The notes below the pieces were generated by a model. That model made no database searches. It was not told the DNA's origin and saw nothing but the letters and a program-made list of their open reading frames with translations. This document shows positions 51,973-60,580 of a stretch of 64,000 nt of DNA, piece by piece. How positions within the stretch are numbered: position 1 is the first letter of the stretch; each line of letters starts with the position of its first letter. The DNA is from an uncultured Clostridium sp. (GTDB taxonomy: Bacteria > Bacillota > Clostridia > TANB77 > CAG-508), in assembly GCA_900553015.1 (NCBI GenBank), contig USBY01000001.1, forward strand, positions 62,001 to 126,000, in the 5' to 3' direction. A program made the translations under genes and the position numbers.

Positions 51973-52009
51973 TAAAATATATCATGATAACTTAGGAATT
52001 CTAATAAAG

Positions 52010-52086
52010 GGATTAGGGATTTAGGGACGTTCCTTCGTGATTTGGAGACATTTCTTCGGGATTCGGGGACGTTCCTTAAATCCCGA
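52010..52086. repeat. REP-like repeat cluster C (three units)
   Basis: Units begin at about 52016 (GGGATTTAGGGACGTTCC), 52037 (GATTTGGAGACATTTC) and 52058 (GGGATTCGGGGACGTTCC); the last ends in AAATCCC and can fold. It directly abuts, and supplies the stop codon for, the restored frame of the M14 gene. Confidence 0.8.
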
Positions 52087-52097
52087 TTTATTGTGTC

Positions 52098-52203
52098 AAA
52101 AAAATAACCATTGAGTTTATTTTTGAATTGATAAAATAAAAGTAGACTTTCGTGCTGACTTTTTCTTAACAAGTTCAATTTATATCTCTATGGTTATTTT
52201 TGA
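52098..52203 (-). terminator. long inverted-repeat element or branched terminator
   Basis: 16-bp arms with one mismatch (52100-52115 with 52186-52201) enclose 70 bp that also contain complementary AATTGA/TCAATT parts. On the reverse strand seven T follow. It may be the terminator of the ABC operon or a MITE-like element with terminal inverted repeats. Confidence 0.5.
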
Positions 52204-52210
52204 TTAAATT

Positions 52211-52894
52211 TTACTTTTCCTTATTTCTAAAAATTTTATACGAAATACGATATGAAATATAATACATTAGTATAAGTAAACAAACTACTATTAATATTCC
52301 AAATCGTTGAAAAAATGAATTAATAGCTTCTTCATTTATATTTATTCCTAAATTAGGTACTAAATATGCAATACCTAATGCTAATAGTATAATTATGAAA
52401 AATAGTATAAACATCTGTATTCTTCCTTTTTCTGCACCCCATTTATAGATACTTGGAATTTGTATTGCAAGTATTAAAGAAATTCCAAATATTCCTCCCA
52501 TTGTTGTGAATATTAAGGAACTATAGTCTATATTAATAATATTTTCTGCTCTTACATTATTTAAAATATTAGTAAATATTGGAGTTACTATAAAACCTAT
52601 TATCCCACCTATTAATGCCATAGAAATTACTAAAATATATTTTTCTAATACAATTTCTTTTTTATTAACAGGTAAAGATAAAACATACTCGTCTGATTTT
52701 GCAAGTTCGTCATAACTAAATGTTGATAAAGCTATCATTCCAAGCATAGTTGTCATAACTATTGGGATGTATCTCCACATTTCTTCACCAGCGCTTCCTA
52801 TTGCAAATACACATACAAGCATTACTAATAGCGAAATCTTATAGCTACTTAAATTTAACATATCCTTTTTTATTAAGCCACAAATTTCTTTCAC
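52211..52894 (-). CDS. ABC-2 type transporter permease
   Basis: 227 residues, six membrane helices, starting MKEICGLIKKDMLNLSSYK, a common start of ABC-2 permeases that partner BcrA/YtrB-like ATPases. MIALSTFSYDELAKSDEYVLSLPV is the usual cytoplasmic-loop motif. It forms an operon with the ATPase upstream, directly abutting it. Substrate unknown; such systems often export peptides or respond to cell-envelope stress. Confidence 0.85.
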   Translation of the reverse strand: MKEICGLIKKDMLNLSSYKISLLVMLVCVFAIGSAGEEMWRYIPIVMTTMLGMIALSTFSYDELAKSDEYVLSLPVNKKEIVLEKYILVISMALIGGIIGFIVTPIFTNILNNVRAENIINIDYSSLIFTTMGGIFGISLILAIQIPSIYKWGAEKGRIQMFILFFIIILLALGIAYLVPNLGININEEAINSFFQRFGILIVVCLLILMYYISYRISYKIFRNKEK

Positions 52895-53752
52895 TTATTT
52901 TTCCCCCTTTATATAAAATAGCATTATATCTTCAATTGATGCCTTATCTATAGTAGAAATTCCATATTTACTCTTTATCATTTTTTTATTCTTTACTAAT
53001 ACTTCATATTGATATTTCTCTTTTCTATAATAATCATAATCTTCTTTAGAAATTTTGCTAAAATCTTTTTCGTCACATTTAACAATCCCATAATTTTCTA
53101 ATATTTCTGATGTAGGTAGATTAAGCGTTATTTCACCATTTTTTATAAACATTATATAATCAGAAATATGTTCCAAATCTGTTGTTATATGTGTAGAAAT
53201 AAGAATTGATCTTGTTTCATCTTCTGCTATAAACTGTCTAAAGATATCTAAAATTTCATTTCTTACAATAGGATCTAATCCACTAGTTGGTTCGTCTAAT
53301 ATCAATATTTGAGGTTTATGTGATATTGCTGTAGCAATTTTTAATTTCATTTTCATTCCACTAGAAAAATCCTTTATCATTTTATTTTCTGGAAGCTTAA
53401 ATATTTTTATATAGTTTTCAAAAAGCTTTTTATCCCAAGTATTATAAAAATTCTTCATTATTGAATTTATTTTTTTAGGAGTTAAATATTCTGATAAAAA
53501 ACTGTCATCAAGAACTACTCCAAGTTTACTTTTTATCTCCTTTTCATTTTGTTTAATATCTTTTCCAAAAACTTGTATTTCCCCTTCTGACCTTATAATA
53601 TTTAGGATTGACTTTATTGTTGTAGTTTTTCCTGCTCCATTTTCCCCTATTAATCCAACAATACTGCCTTCTGGAATTTCAAAACTAATATTTTTTAATT
53701 CAAAGCCTTCATATTTCTTTTTTAAATTTTTAACTTTTATAGTTGCTTCCAT
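52895..53752 (-). CDS. ABC transporter ATP-binding protein
   Basis: 285 residues. Walker A GENGAGKTTTIK (about 37-48), signature FSSGMKMKLKIA, Walker B ILILDEPTSGLD and a C-terminal extension of about 80 residues. Typical of the BcrA/YtrB group. It abuts both gntR and the permease gene, so the three genes are one unit controlled by the GntR protein. Confidence 0.92.
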   Translation of the reverse strand: MEATIKVKNLKKKYEGFELKNISFEIPEGSIVGLIGENGAGKTTTIKSILNIIRSEGEIQVFGKDIKQNEKEIKSKLGVVLDDSFLSEYLTPKKINSIMKNFYNTWDKKLFENYIKIFKLPENKMIKDFSSGMKMKLKIATAISHKPQILILDEPTSGLDPIVRNEILDIFRQFIAEDETRSILISTHITTDLEHISDYIMFIKNGEITLNLPTSEILENYGIVKCDEKDFSKISKEDYDYYRKEKYQYEVLVKNKKMIKSKYGISTIDKASIEDIMLFYIKGEK

Positions 53753-54130
53753 TTATAAATCCTCCTCAAACATAATCTTTATTAAATTAACTACCTCTTC
53801 TTCGGTAATACCATAAATTTTTGACAACTTAACAACTGTACTTATATTTTTTTCTATCTCTTTTAATTTCTCTTCTCTTAATAGTTCCAAATTTTTAGGC
53901 AACACGTAACTGCCTTTACCTTGAACAGTTTTTATAAATCCCTCTGCTTCTAATTCGTCATAAGCTTTTTTTACCGTTAAAAAGCTTATCTTTAAATCAT
54001 TTGCCAATGCTCTTACAGACGGTAAAATTTCTTCTTCTTTTAATTCATTTGTATATATCGCTTGTTTAATTGCTTTTTTTATTTGTTCATAAATAGGTTC
54101 GCTACTACTATTACTAATAATAATATTCAT
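53753..54130 (-). CDS. GntR-family regulator, YtrA-type
   Basis: 125 residues. Short N-terminal lead (EPIYEQIKKAIKQAI), winged HTH with LPSVRALANDLKISFLTVKKAYDELEAEG, and a short C-terminal helical tail instead of a large effector domain; this is the YtrA subfamily. It is the first gene of the ABC operon and should repress it by binding the repeats at 54148-54182. Confidence 0.9.
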   Translation of the reverse strand: MNIIISNSSSEPIYEQIKKAIKQAIYTNELKEEEILPSVRALANDLKISFLTVKKAYDELEAEGFIKTVQGKGSYVLPKNLELLREEKLKEIEKNISTVVKLSKIYGITEEEVVNLIKIMFEEDL

Positions 54131-54147
54131 TTTCTCCTCCTTTTCGA

Positions 54148-54188
54148 ACTGTTATATTTAATATATAACAGTATATAACAGTTGTCAA
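54148..54188 (-). promoter_or_regulatory. promoter and GntR operator of the ABC operon
   Basis: Reverse-strand TTGACA (54183-54188) and TATATT (54160-54165), 17-bp spacer. The 10-mer ACTGTTATAT occurs twice in the spacer region (54163-54172, 54173-54182, reverse strand) and once inverted at 54148-54157. The repeats cover the promoter, the classical setting for an autorepressor. Confidence 0.75.
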
Positions 54189-54228
54189 TATGTTTTTTTA
54201 TTTTTGCAATGCTAATGATATTAATAGC

Positions 54229-54272
54229 AAAAAAAAGCCTACCTTATCCAAAAATAAAGTAAGCTTTTTATT
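54229..54272 (-). terminator. terminator of the P-type ATPase-NatAB operon
   Basis: An imperfect hairpin (AAAGC..GCTTT with A/T and wobble pairs between) followed on the reverse strand by eight T. It lies behind repeat cluster D. Confidence 0.55.
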
Positions 54273-54280
54273 TTATAATC

Positions 54281-54400
54281 GGGATTTAAAGAACGTCCCC
54301 AAAATCCCTACTGAGAAAAAAGAAACGCCACAAATTCCTACTGGAAAAAGAGGAACGTTCGTTCCCCCCTACTGAAAAAAGGAACGTCCACAAACACCTG
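54281..54400. repeat. REP-like repeat cluster D (four units)
   Basis: Four diverged units, in inverse orientation to cluster A. The first, at 54281-54307, is a hairpin with GGGATTT..AAATCCC ends around AACGTCCCC; the others keep GAAACGCC, GGAACGTTCG and GGAACGTCC cores with CTACTG linkers. It ends exactly at the stop codon of the permease gene. Confidence 0.75.
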
Positions 54401-55552
54401 CTATTCTTTTGAGAATAATATTTTTTCTGATTTATATTGTTTAATAATATATGTTAATACAATTGATATATATATAATTGTTGAGATTACCATTAAAGCT
54501 ATATTTAACCAATCTACATTTCCTGCACTTGTATCTGTAAAAACTACTACATAATTTATAAATGGTATTATAGAAAGTAGTGGGGTTCCTGTTACACCTA
54601 TCATAAATGCAATCATTCCTGGGAATAGTGATATAAATGTTAATGGTGTTAATGCACTTTGTGCTTCTTTAAACGTTTTTGAACTACTTGCAATAGCAAT
54701 ACATAATCCACTTATAAAGAATGAATATGCAATTATAATTATTACTGATAACAATATACTTATTGGACTAAACATTATATTTAATCCTTCATATATTGAA
54801 AATGCATTTTGTGCAATCGCAACAGAAATAATTGCTAAAATTAAGCTTATAATTCCTGTAAGAATTGAGGCAATTGTTACTGCTAAAAATTTTCCGACTA
54901 TTATATCTTTACTTTTTATTGGAAATGTAAGTAATGTTTCTAATGTACCTCTTTCTCTTTCACCTGCTGTTGTGTCTGTTGCAGGATATGTTGCAGATAC
55001 TGTTATTGCCATTATTATAAATACAAATGCATAATTTCTTATATAACTTACAAACATATTCTCTTCTTCTGTTATATTTTCTTCTACACTTATAATATTA
55101 AGTACATCATTTGGATTTACATTATTTGCTTGTAAATATCCACTTTGTAAGTATTCTTTATATACATTAAAATATGATTCCATTAAAGTTTTTGCATATG
55201 TGGTTACCTCTGAATCATTACCATTTAGTATATATTTATTACCATCTTTAGTTATGTACAAATCTATCTCATCATTTTCATATTTAGTTTTTAACTCGTT
55301 TTCATTACCTTCGGTTACTTCAATATTTAACTCTTTAGCAATATTTTTTTCTTCTTCGCTAAGTTCATATGCAAAACCTATTTTATTATATTCTTCTATA
55401 TCTTTATTTGCTTGTACTTCAAATAAAGCCGACATTCCTAATACTATTAAAGGTACAAATATTGGTATTACTAGCATCATAGATAATGACTTTTTATCTC
55501 TAAACATTTCTCTTAGTTCTTTTTTTAGTATATTCCATAAATTATTCTTCAT
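54401..55552 (-). CDS. natB: ABC-2 permease, NatB-like
   Basis: 383 residues from the ATG at 55552 (GGAGG eight bases upstream, inside the natA end). One N-terminal helix, an outer domain of about 140 residues (residues 50-185), then five helices with TAGERERGTLETLLTFPIKS, the typical NatB/ABC-2 cytoplasmic motif. With NatA it exports sodium or other cations or drugs; the symbol is by similarity only. Overlaps the ATPase gene by 11 bp. Confidence 0.82.
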   Translation of the reverse strand: MKNNLWNILKKELREMFRDKKSLSMMLVIPIFVPLIVLGMSALFEVQANKDIEEYNKIGFAYELSEEEKNIAKELNIEVTEGNENELKTKYENDEIDLYITKDGNKYILNGNDSEVTTYAKTLMESYFNVYKEYLQSGYLQANNVNPNDVLNIISVEENITEEENMFVSYIRNYAFVFIIMAITVSATYPATDTTAGERERGTLETLLTFPIKSKDIIVGKFLAVTIASILTGIISLILAIISVAIAQNAFSIYEGLNIMFSPISILLSVIIIIAYSFFISGLCIAIASSSKTFKEAQSALTPLTFISLFPGMIAFMIGVTGTPLLSIIPFINYVVVFTDTSAGNVDWLNIALMVISTIIYISIVLTYIIKQYKSEKILFSKE

Positions 55553-56300
55553 CAGAACCACCTCCAATCATTGTAAAAAACGCATCTCTTAAATTAGTGG
55601 TTCCTGTATCTTCTTTAATTTGTTTTGGTGTTCCCTGTTTTATTACAATACCTTTATTTATCATTATTACTCTGTCGCAAATATTTTCTGCTTCTTCCAT
55701 ATAATGAGTTGAATATAAAATAGTTTTTCCTTTAGCTTTTTCCTGTTTCATAAAGTCTAATATAATTTGACTAGATATTATATCAAGTCCTGTTGTAGCT
55801 TCATCTAATATATAATATTTTGGATTATGTACTAAACATCTTGCGATATTTACTTTTTGTGTTTGACCTGTTGATAAATGACCTATCTTATTGTACAAAA
55901 AGTTTTCCATCTTTAAAATTTTTGTAATTTCTTGAATTCTTTTTTCTGCCTCTTCTTTTTGAACTCCATATATATCACTACACATTTTTAATAATTCATA
56001 TGGTGATAATGTATCATATAATTTTGTGTTTCCTGATAAATATGCAATACTTTGTTTTATTTCTATTTCATTGTTTTTATAATTTAAATTATCAAATTTA
56101 ATACTACCTTCTGTTGGTTCTAAAATTCCTGCAATCATTCGAAGCAATGTTGTTTTTCCGGCACCATTTGGACCTAAAATTCCGATAATCTCACCATCAT
56201 TTGCTTCAAAAGTTATTCCATTATCCGCATAAAATTCTTTTTTGATTTTCTTATTTTCATATCTTATAAATTTCTTTTTTAAATTCTCAACCTTAATCAT
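55542..56300 (-). CDS. natA: ABC transporter ATPase, NatA-like
   Basis: 252 residues. GILGPNGAGKTTLLRMIAGI (Walker A), HLSTGQTQKVNIARCLVHN (signature) and YYILDEATTGLDI (Walker B). Pairs with the overlapping permease. Name by similarity. Confidence 0.88.
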   Translation of the reverse strand: MIKVENLKKKFIRYENKKIKKEFYADNGITFEANDGEIIGILGPNGAGKTTLLRMIAGILEPTEGSIKFDNLNYKNNEIEIKQSIAYLSGNTKLYDTLSPYELLKMCSDIYGVQKEEAEKRIQEITKILKMENFLYNKIGHLSTGQTQKVNIARCLVHNPKYYILDEATTGLDIISSQIILDFMKQEKAKGKTILYSTHYMEEAENICDRVIMINKGIVIKQGTPKQIKEDTGTTNLRDAFFTMIGGGSDEE

Positions 56301-56312
56301 ACACTTCCCCTT

Positions 56313-56831
56313 TTATCTATTATTTCTAAATTTTATATATCTTTGTATTAAATCTTTATCCATTAAGTTTTGTGGCAATTTATTTATATCAAAAAATTTA
56401 AGATTTCTTGATTCCTTTTGCAATACAAAATTTGAATTATTGTTATCAGTAATTTCTGCATAATCACAATTTAATTTGCCTGTGTAATTAGATACACAAT
56501 ACAATACTGTATTATTATATACTTCATCACCATTTGGATAACTATTTTTTCTGCTTTCACCAGATATTACATCTATCAATATTAAATCTTCTTTATTAGC
56601 TTTTAAGCCCGTTTCTTCGAATAGTTCCCTTATTGCTACTTCTTCAAAAGTTTCTCCTAATTCCTGAAGACCTCCTGGCAAACACCAAATTTCTCTATCC
56701 ACCTTTTCTTCTAGTAGAATTTCTTTTTCTTTATTTTCAACGATTATTGCACTGCCATTTTGAAACAAAGGCATATGTCTTAACTCTGGCTTTAATGCAT
56801 TTCTTAATTTTAGAATATAACTTAGTTCCAT
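56313..56831 (-). CDS. NUDIX hydrolase
   Basis: 172 residues. The Nudix box GGLQELGETFEEVAIRELFE plus ETGL (about residues 55-77) is complete with the catalytic Glu residues. An N-terminal lead of 25 residues (LKLRNALKPELRHMP) is common in the ADP-ribose/ sugar-nucleotide branch. The substrate is unknown. One bp after the DUF4116 gene, so part of the P-type ATPase operon. Confidence 0.88.
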   Translation of the reverse strand: MELSYILKLRNALKPELRHMPLFQNGSAIIVENKEKEILLEEKVDREIWCLPGGLQELGETFEEVAIRELFEETGLKANKEDLILIDVISGESRKNSYPNGDEVYNNTVLYCVSNYTGKLNCDYAEITDNNNSNFVLQKESRNLKFFDINKLPQNLMDKDLIQRYIKFRNNR

Positions 56832-56832
56832 T

Positions 56833-57354
56833 TTATTCTTCTTCTAGCACTGCTTTAATTTCTTCTCTTTCTCTACATTCTATTGGTATAAAGATTGATG
56901 CTTTTTTATTTTGTGTTATTGCTGCAATTATAACATCATCATCTCTTAATAATCTTTCACTTGCATATTTTACTATTATCCCCTTATTTTTTACTGCTTC
57001 TAATACTACTTCTTTGTCATCTCTAAGTTCTTTACTTGCATAATACAATACTTGACCATCTATTTTACAGCCTTCTAAAATTACTTCTTTGTCTGCTTTT
57101 AATTCTTCTGACGCATAGCATACAACCCAACCAACTTCCTTTACTGCTGTAAGTACAACATCTTTATCATCCTTTAATCTATCACTTGCAAATTCTAAAA
57201 CTTCACCATTTCTTTTAATAGCCTCAAGCATTACATCTTTATCATCTCTAAGTTCATCACTTGCAAATTCAATTAAAGTTGGTGTTTCTTCTATTGCTTT
57301 TAAAACAAACTCTCTATCATTAGAATTTTCTATCACATCATCTTTGCTAATCAT
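56833..57354 (-). CDS. DUF4116 repeat protein
   Basis: 173 residues built of about five to six repeats of 24-25 residues of the form DDKDVVLxAVKxNGxVLxYASxxL, the DUF4116 pattern seen in many hypothetical bacterial and protist proteins. Helical repeat folds of this sort usually bind other proteins. Weak GAGG ribosome site; same operon as the NUDIX gene. Confidence 0.82.
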   Translation of the reverse strand: MISKDDVIENSNDREFVLKAIEETPTLIEFASDELRDDKDVMLEAIKRNGEVLEFASDRLKDDKDVVLTAVKEVGWVVCYASEELKADKEVILEGCKIDGQVLYYASKELRDDKEVVLEAVKNKGIIVKYASERLLRDDDVIIAAITQNKKASIFIPIECREREEIKAVLEEE

Positions 57355-57375
57355 TATTCTAGCCTCTTTCCATCA

Positions 57376-58104
57376 TTAAAAATCCGCTTTTTTTAAATTT
57401 AGTTTCCAATCAAAGTAACCATGAATCCTATGCCACCCAAACATACCACTATCATTTAATTCCATATATATTTCTTTTTTATCTATTGTAAGATATAGTA
57501 ATTTCATATTATCAATAAATTCATCTATTGTTAATATCTTATCTTCGTCTTCATCACACCAATATTTATTTTTTATCTCCACTAACTTCTCTGCTATTTT
57601 TCTATACATTGAATCTCTATTTTTATATGCGTTTTCTATTTTACTTAGTAGCTCCTCCTTTGTTATATCTTCACCATAACAATCTCCGATATCTATAGTT
57701 ATTATAGTATCATTAATTTGAAACTCAATTTCGTTTGCTGTCTCTCTTGTAGATTTACCAAATATACTACTTTCCATAGATGTTTCCTTAAAGTCGTCAT
57801 TATAAATTGTAAAGTCTTTGTCTTTAATATCTATATCCAATACTTTATATATTGTAATTCTAACATTTCCTCTTATTTCTTTTATTGTTCCCTTTATTCT
57901 TATAATCTTTTTATTCATATTTTTAATCTCTTCTGTAGTAATTCCTTCAGTAGATTTAAATGTTAACCTAGCTGTTTGTTCGAAAAATTTATTTCCAACC
58001 TTATAACCCAATGCATTTCCTATAATCATAGAAACCTCTTCTTCACCGACTTTTCCTTTTCTTAGGCTTAACTCATTTACAAAAACAACTATCTCTTCTT
58101 CCAT
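57376..58104 (-). CDS. DUF2262-like protein
   Basis: 242 residues, soluble, acidic. The C-terminal half (MYRKIAEKLVEIKNKYWCDE, ILTIDEFIDNMKLLYLTID and a late GMFGWHRIHGYFDW) resembles DUF2262 or DUF6985 proteins, often described as immunity- or stress-related without proof. The N-terminal half has a separate beta-rich look. AGGAGG ribosome site; between the P-type ATPase and DUF4116 genes. Confidence 0.5.
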   Translation of the reverse strand: MEEEIVVFVNELSLRKGKVGEEEVSMIIGNALGYKVGNKFFEQTARLTFKSTEGITTEEIKNMNKKIIRIKGTIKEIRGNVRITIYKVLDIDIKDKDFTIYNDDFKETSMESSIFGKSTRETANEIEFQINDTIITIDIGDCYGEDITKEELLSKIENAYKNRDSMYRKIAEKLVEIKNKYWCDEDEDKILTIDEFIDNMKLLYLTIDKKEIYMELNDSGMFGWHRIHGYFDWKLNLKKADF

Positions 58105-58113
58105 TTTTCCTCC

Positions 58114-60450
58114 TTATATCTTCTTTTCTATTACTTTAAAAATTCTATTAGCTATAAAATTATATAATACTCCTACAAATATTGATGTTATTCCTAAAAT
58201 AACTATTGGCACAATATTGCTTGCATCTAATCTTATAGAGAATAAATCTCTAAACAAACTTATACCTAATGTAAATATTGTAACAACTCCTACAAACAAA
58301 ATAGTTCTACTTACATTAAATGGTCTAGATATTTTAAATAATAATATAAATCCTGTTATTGCTGTTACAACAACACATACACTTGAATAATTTAATTCGT
58401 CTAAATTATATATACTACTAATTATTCCTATAATAATTATATTTGTAACTACTGTCAATGCTGTAGGTAATGCTCTTTTAATAACATTTATTATAAATTT
58501 TCCTTTTATTCTTTCTTTATTAGGCTCTAATGCTAAAATTACTGAAGGTATTCCTGTTACAACTAGATTTATTAAAGTTAATTGAATTGGGATAAATGGA
58601 TATGGCATATTTATAAATACAAATAATACTGCAAGTATAGTTGCATATATTGTTTTTACTAAAAATAATGTGGCAGATCTTTGTATATTATTTATAGTCC
58701 TTCTTCCTTCATCTACAATATTAGGCATAGATTTAAAATCTGAATCCATTAATACTAATTGTGATACATTTCTTGCTGCATCACTTCCATTTGCAACAGA
58801 TATACTGCAATCTGCATTTTTTAATGCTAATACATCATTTACTCCATCACCAGTCATTGCAACTGTGTGTTTCTCTTCCTTTAGTGCAAGTATTATTTCT
58901 TTCTTTTGTTCTGGTGTAACTCTTCCAAAGATAGTATATTTAGTAGCTGCTTCTCTTAATTCCTCTATAGTTTTAAAAGTCCTTGCATCTATATAATTCT
59001 CATAATCTTTTACTCCTGCTTTTTTTGCTATATTTGAAACTGTTATTGGATTATCCCCAGATATTAATTTTATAGCTACTCCTTGTTTATCAAAATATTC
59101 TAATATTTCTTTAGAATTTTTACGAATTACATCTGATATTAATATATAGCCAACAATTTCTATATTACTTGGTAATTTATCTACTATTTTTTCTTTACTT
59201 TTGCCTATAGCCACAACTCTATATTCTGAAATATATTTTTCTATATCTTTAGGAGTATTACCTATTACCTCTGGTGCCCCTAATACATATGTTATATCTT
59301 CGAAACTAATACCAGACCATTTATTAGCAGATTTAAATGGCATTTTTGCTATAACTTTTAATTCTTTATTAGATGTAAATTTTTCTCTTACAGCTTCTAT
59401 TGTAGAGTTTTTATCTTCTGAATACTTTCCTAAAATTCCAAGGATTTCTTTTAATTCATTTTCTGTGCAATCATTATATGGAATTATCTTATCAACAGTC
59501 ATTCTTCCTTCTGTAATAGTTCCTGTTTTATCAAGACATAGCACATCTACTCTAGCTAATGTTTCTATACAGTATAATTCTTGAACTAAGACCTTTTTTT
59601 TAGCTAGTCTAGTTACACTTACTGCTAACACTGTACTGGTTAATAATACCAAGCCCTCTGGTATCATACCTATTAAAGCTGCAACTGTACTTACAATTGC
59701 TTGTTTAAAATCATTTCCTTGTAAATCTAACTGATTAAAGAATAATAAAATTCCAACAGGGATTATTACAAAAGAAATTATTTTTATTATTTTATTTAAA
59801 GAATTCATTATTTCAGAATTTACTTTTCGTTTTTGCTTTGCTTCATGAGATATTTGAGCAACATAGTTTTCCTTTCCGATATGCTCTACTTTTGCAAAAC
59901 ATTTTCCACTAACTAAATAACTTCCAGATAATAATTTATCTCCTTTTTTCTTTTCTATATTATCTGGTTCTCCTGTTAAAAGTGACTCATTTACTTCTAT
60001 TTCTCCACTTAGAATAATACTATCTGTTGGTATCTGATTTCCAGCATTTAATTCTATAACATCATCTAGTACAAGTTCAAAATTACTTATTTCTTCTGTT
60101 TTTCCTTCTCTTATTACTTTTGTTTTGGTTTGGACTAAAAACGAAAGTTTATCGATTGTTCTTTTTGAATGTATTTCTTGAATTGTACTTATTAATGTAT
60201 TTAAAATTACAATTATTATAAATAGTAAATTTTTATATGCTCCTACAAAAAATATTAATAATGCTAAAACAAAATTCATTATATTAAATAATGTAAAAAA
60301 ATTTGAAATAATAATTGATCTTATACTTTTCGTTTTTACTGTTGTATCAATATTAAATAGTTTTTCTTCTCTTCTTTTATTTACCTGTTCATAATTTAAA
60401 CCTGTCTTATAATCTGGATTATATCTTTGCACTTTTTTCACTCTTTTCAA
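58114..60450 (-). CDS. cation-transporting P-type ATPase
   Basis: 778 residues, about ten membrane helices. Actuator TGEP (159-162), membrane motif PEGL (264-267), phosphorylation site DKTGTITEG with Asp307, KGAPE-like LGAPEVIG, and hinge TGDGVNDVLALKNADCSIS. The PEGL motif and the VLVQELYCIETLARVDVLC context put it with P2-like or putative Ca/Mg-type pumps, without a heavy-metal CPC site and without N-terminal metal-binding domain. TTG start; the -10 box of its promoter is only 12 bp upstream. First gene of the operon down to natB. Confidence 0.9.
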   Translation of the reverse strand: MKRVKKVQRYNPDYKTGLNYEQVNKRREEKLFNIDTTVKTKSIRSIIISNFFTLFNIMNFVLALLIFFVGAYKNLLFIIIVILNTLISTIQEIHSKRTIDKLSFLVQTKTKVIREGKTEEISNFELVLDDVIELNAGNQIPTDSIILSGEIEVNESLLTGEPDNIEKKKGDKLLSGSYLVSGKCFAKVEHIGKENYVAQISHEAKQKRKVNSEIMNSLNKIIKIISFVIIPVGILLFFNQLDLQGNDFKQAIVSTVAALIGMIPEGLVLLTSTVLAVSVTRLAKKKVLVQELYCIETLARVDVLCLDKTGTITEGRMTVDKIIPYNDCTENELKEILGILGKYSEDKNSTIEAVREKFTSNKELKVIAKMPFKSANKWSGISFEDITYVLGAPEVIGNTPKDIEKYISEYRVVAIGKSKEKIVDKLPSNIEIVGYILISDVIRKNSKEILEYFDKQGVAIKLISGDNPITVSNIAKKAGVKDYENYIDARTFKTIEELREAATKYTIFGRVTPEQKKEIILALKEEKHTVAMTGDGVNDVLALKNADCSISVANGSDAARNVSQLVLMDSDFKSMPNIVDEGRRTINNIQRSATLFLVKTIYATILAVLFVFINMPYPFIPIQLTLINLVVTGIPSVILALEPNKERIKGKFIINVIKRALPTALTVVTNIIIIGIISSIYNLDELNYSSVCVVVTAITGFILLFKISRPFNVSRTILFVGVVTIFTLGISLFRDLFSIRLDASNIVPIVILGITSIFVGVLYNFIANRIFKVIEKKI

Positions 60451-60461
60451 TTTTTTTACAA

Positions 60462-60490
60462 ATTATATCATGTCATTATATCTATATCAA
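60462..60490 (-). promoter_or_regulatory. promoter of the P-type ATPase operon
   Basis: TTGATA and TATAAT on the reverse strand, 17-bp spacer. The start of transcription would be near 60455, leaving almost no leader before the TTG start at 60450. Confidence 0.6.
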
Positions 60491-60537
60491 TTTAGATTTT
60501 CTTAATTTTTTAATATTATGTTTTTATAAAACACAAA

Positions 60538-60577
60538 AGACCCCCGACATCGCTTTTGCAACATCTGGGGGTTTTTT
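60538..60577. terminator. GC-rich terminator after the gene at 60581
   Basis: CCCCC at 60541-60545 pairs with GGGGG at 60567-60571 with additional inner pairs; T-rich runs follow on both strands. It is more GC-rich than other hairpins in the window. Confidence 0.75.
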
Positions 60578-60580
60578 GCT

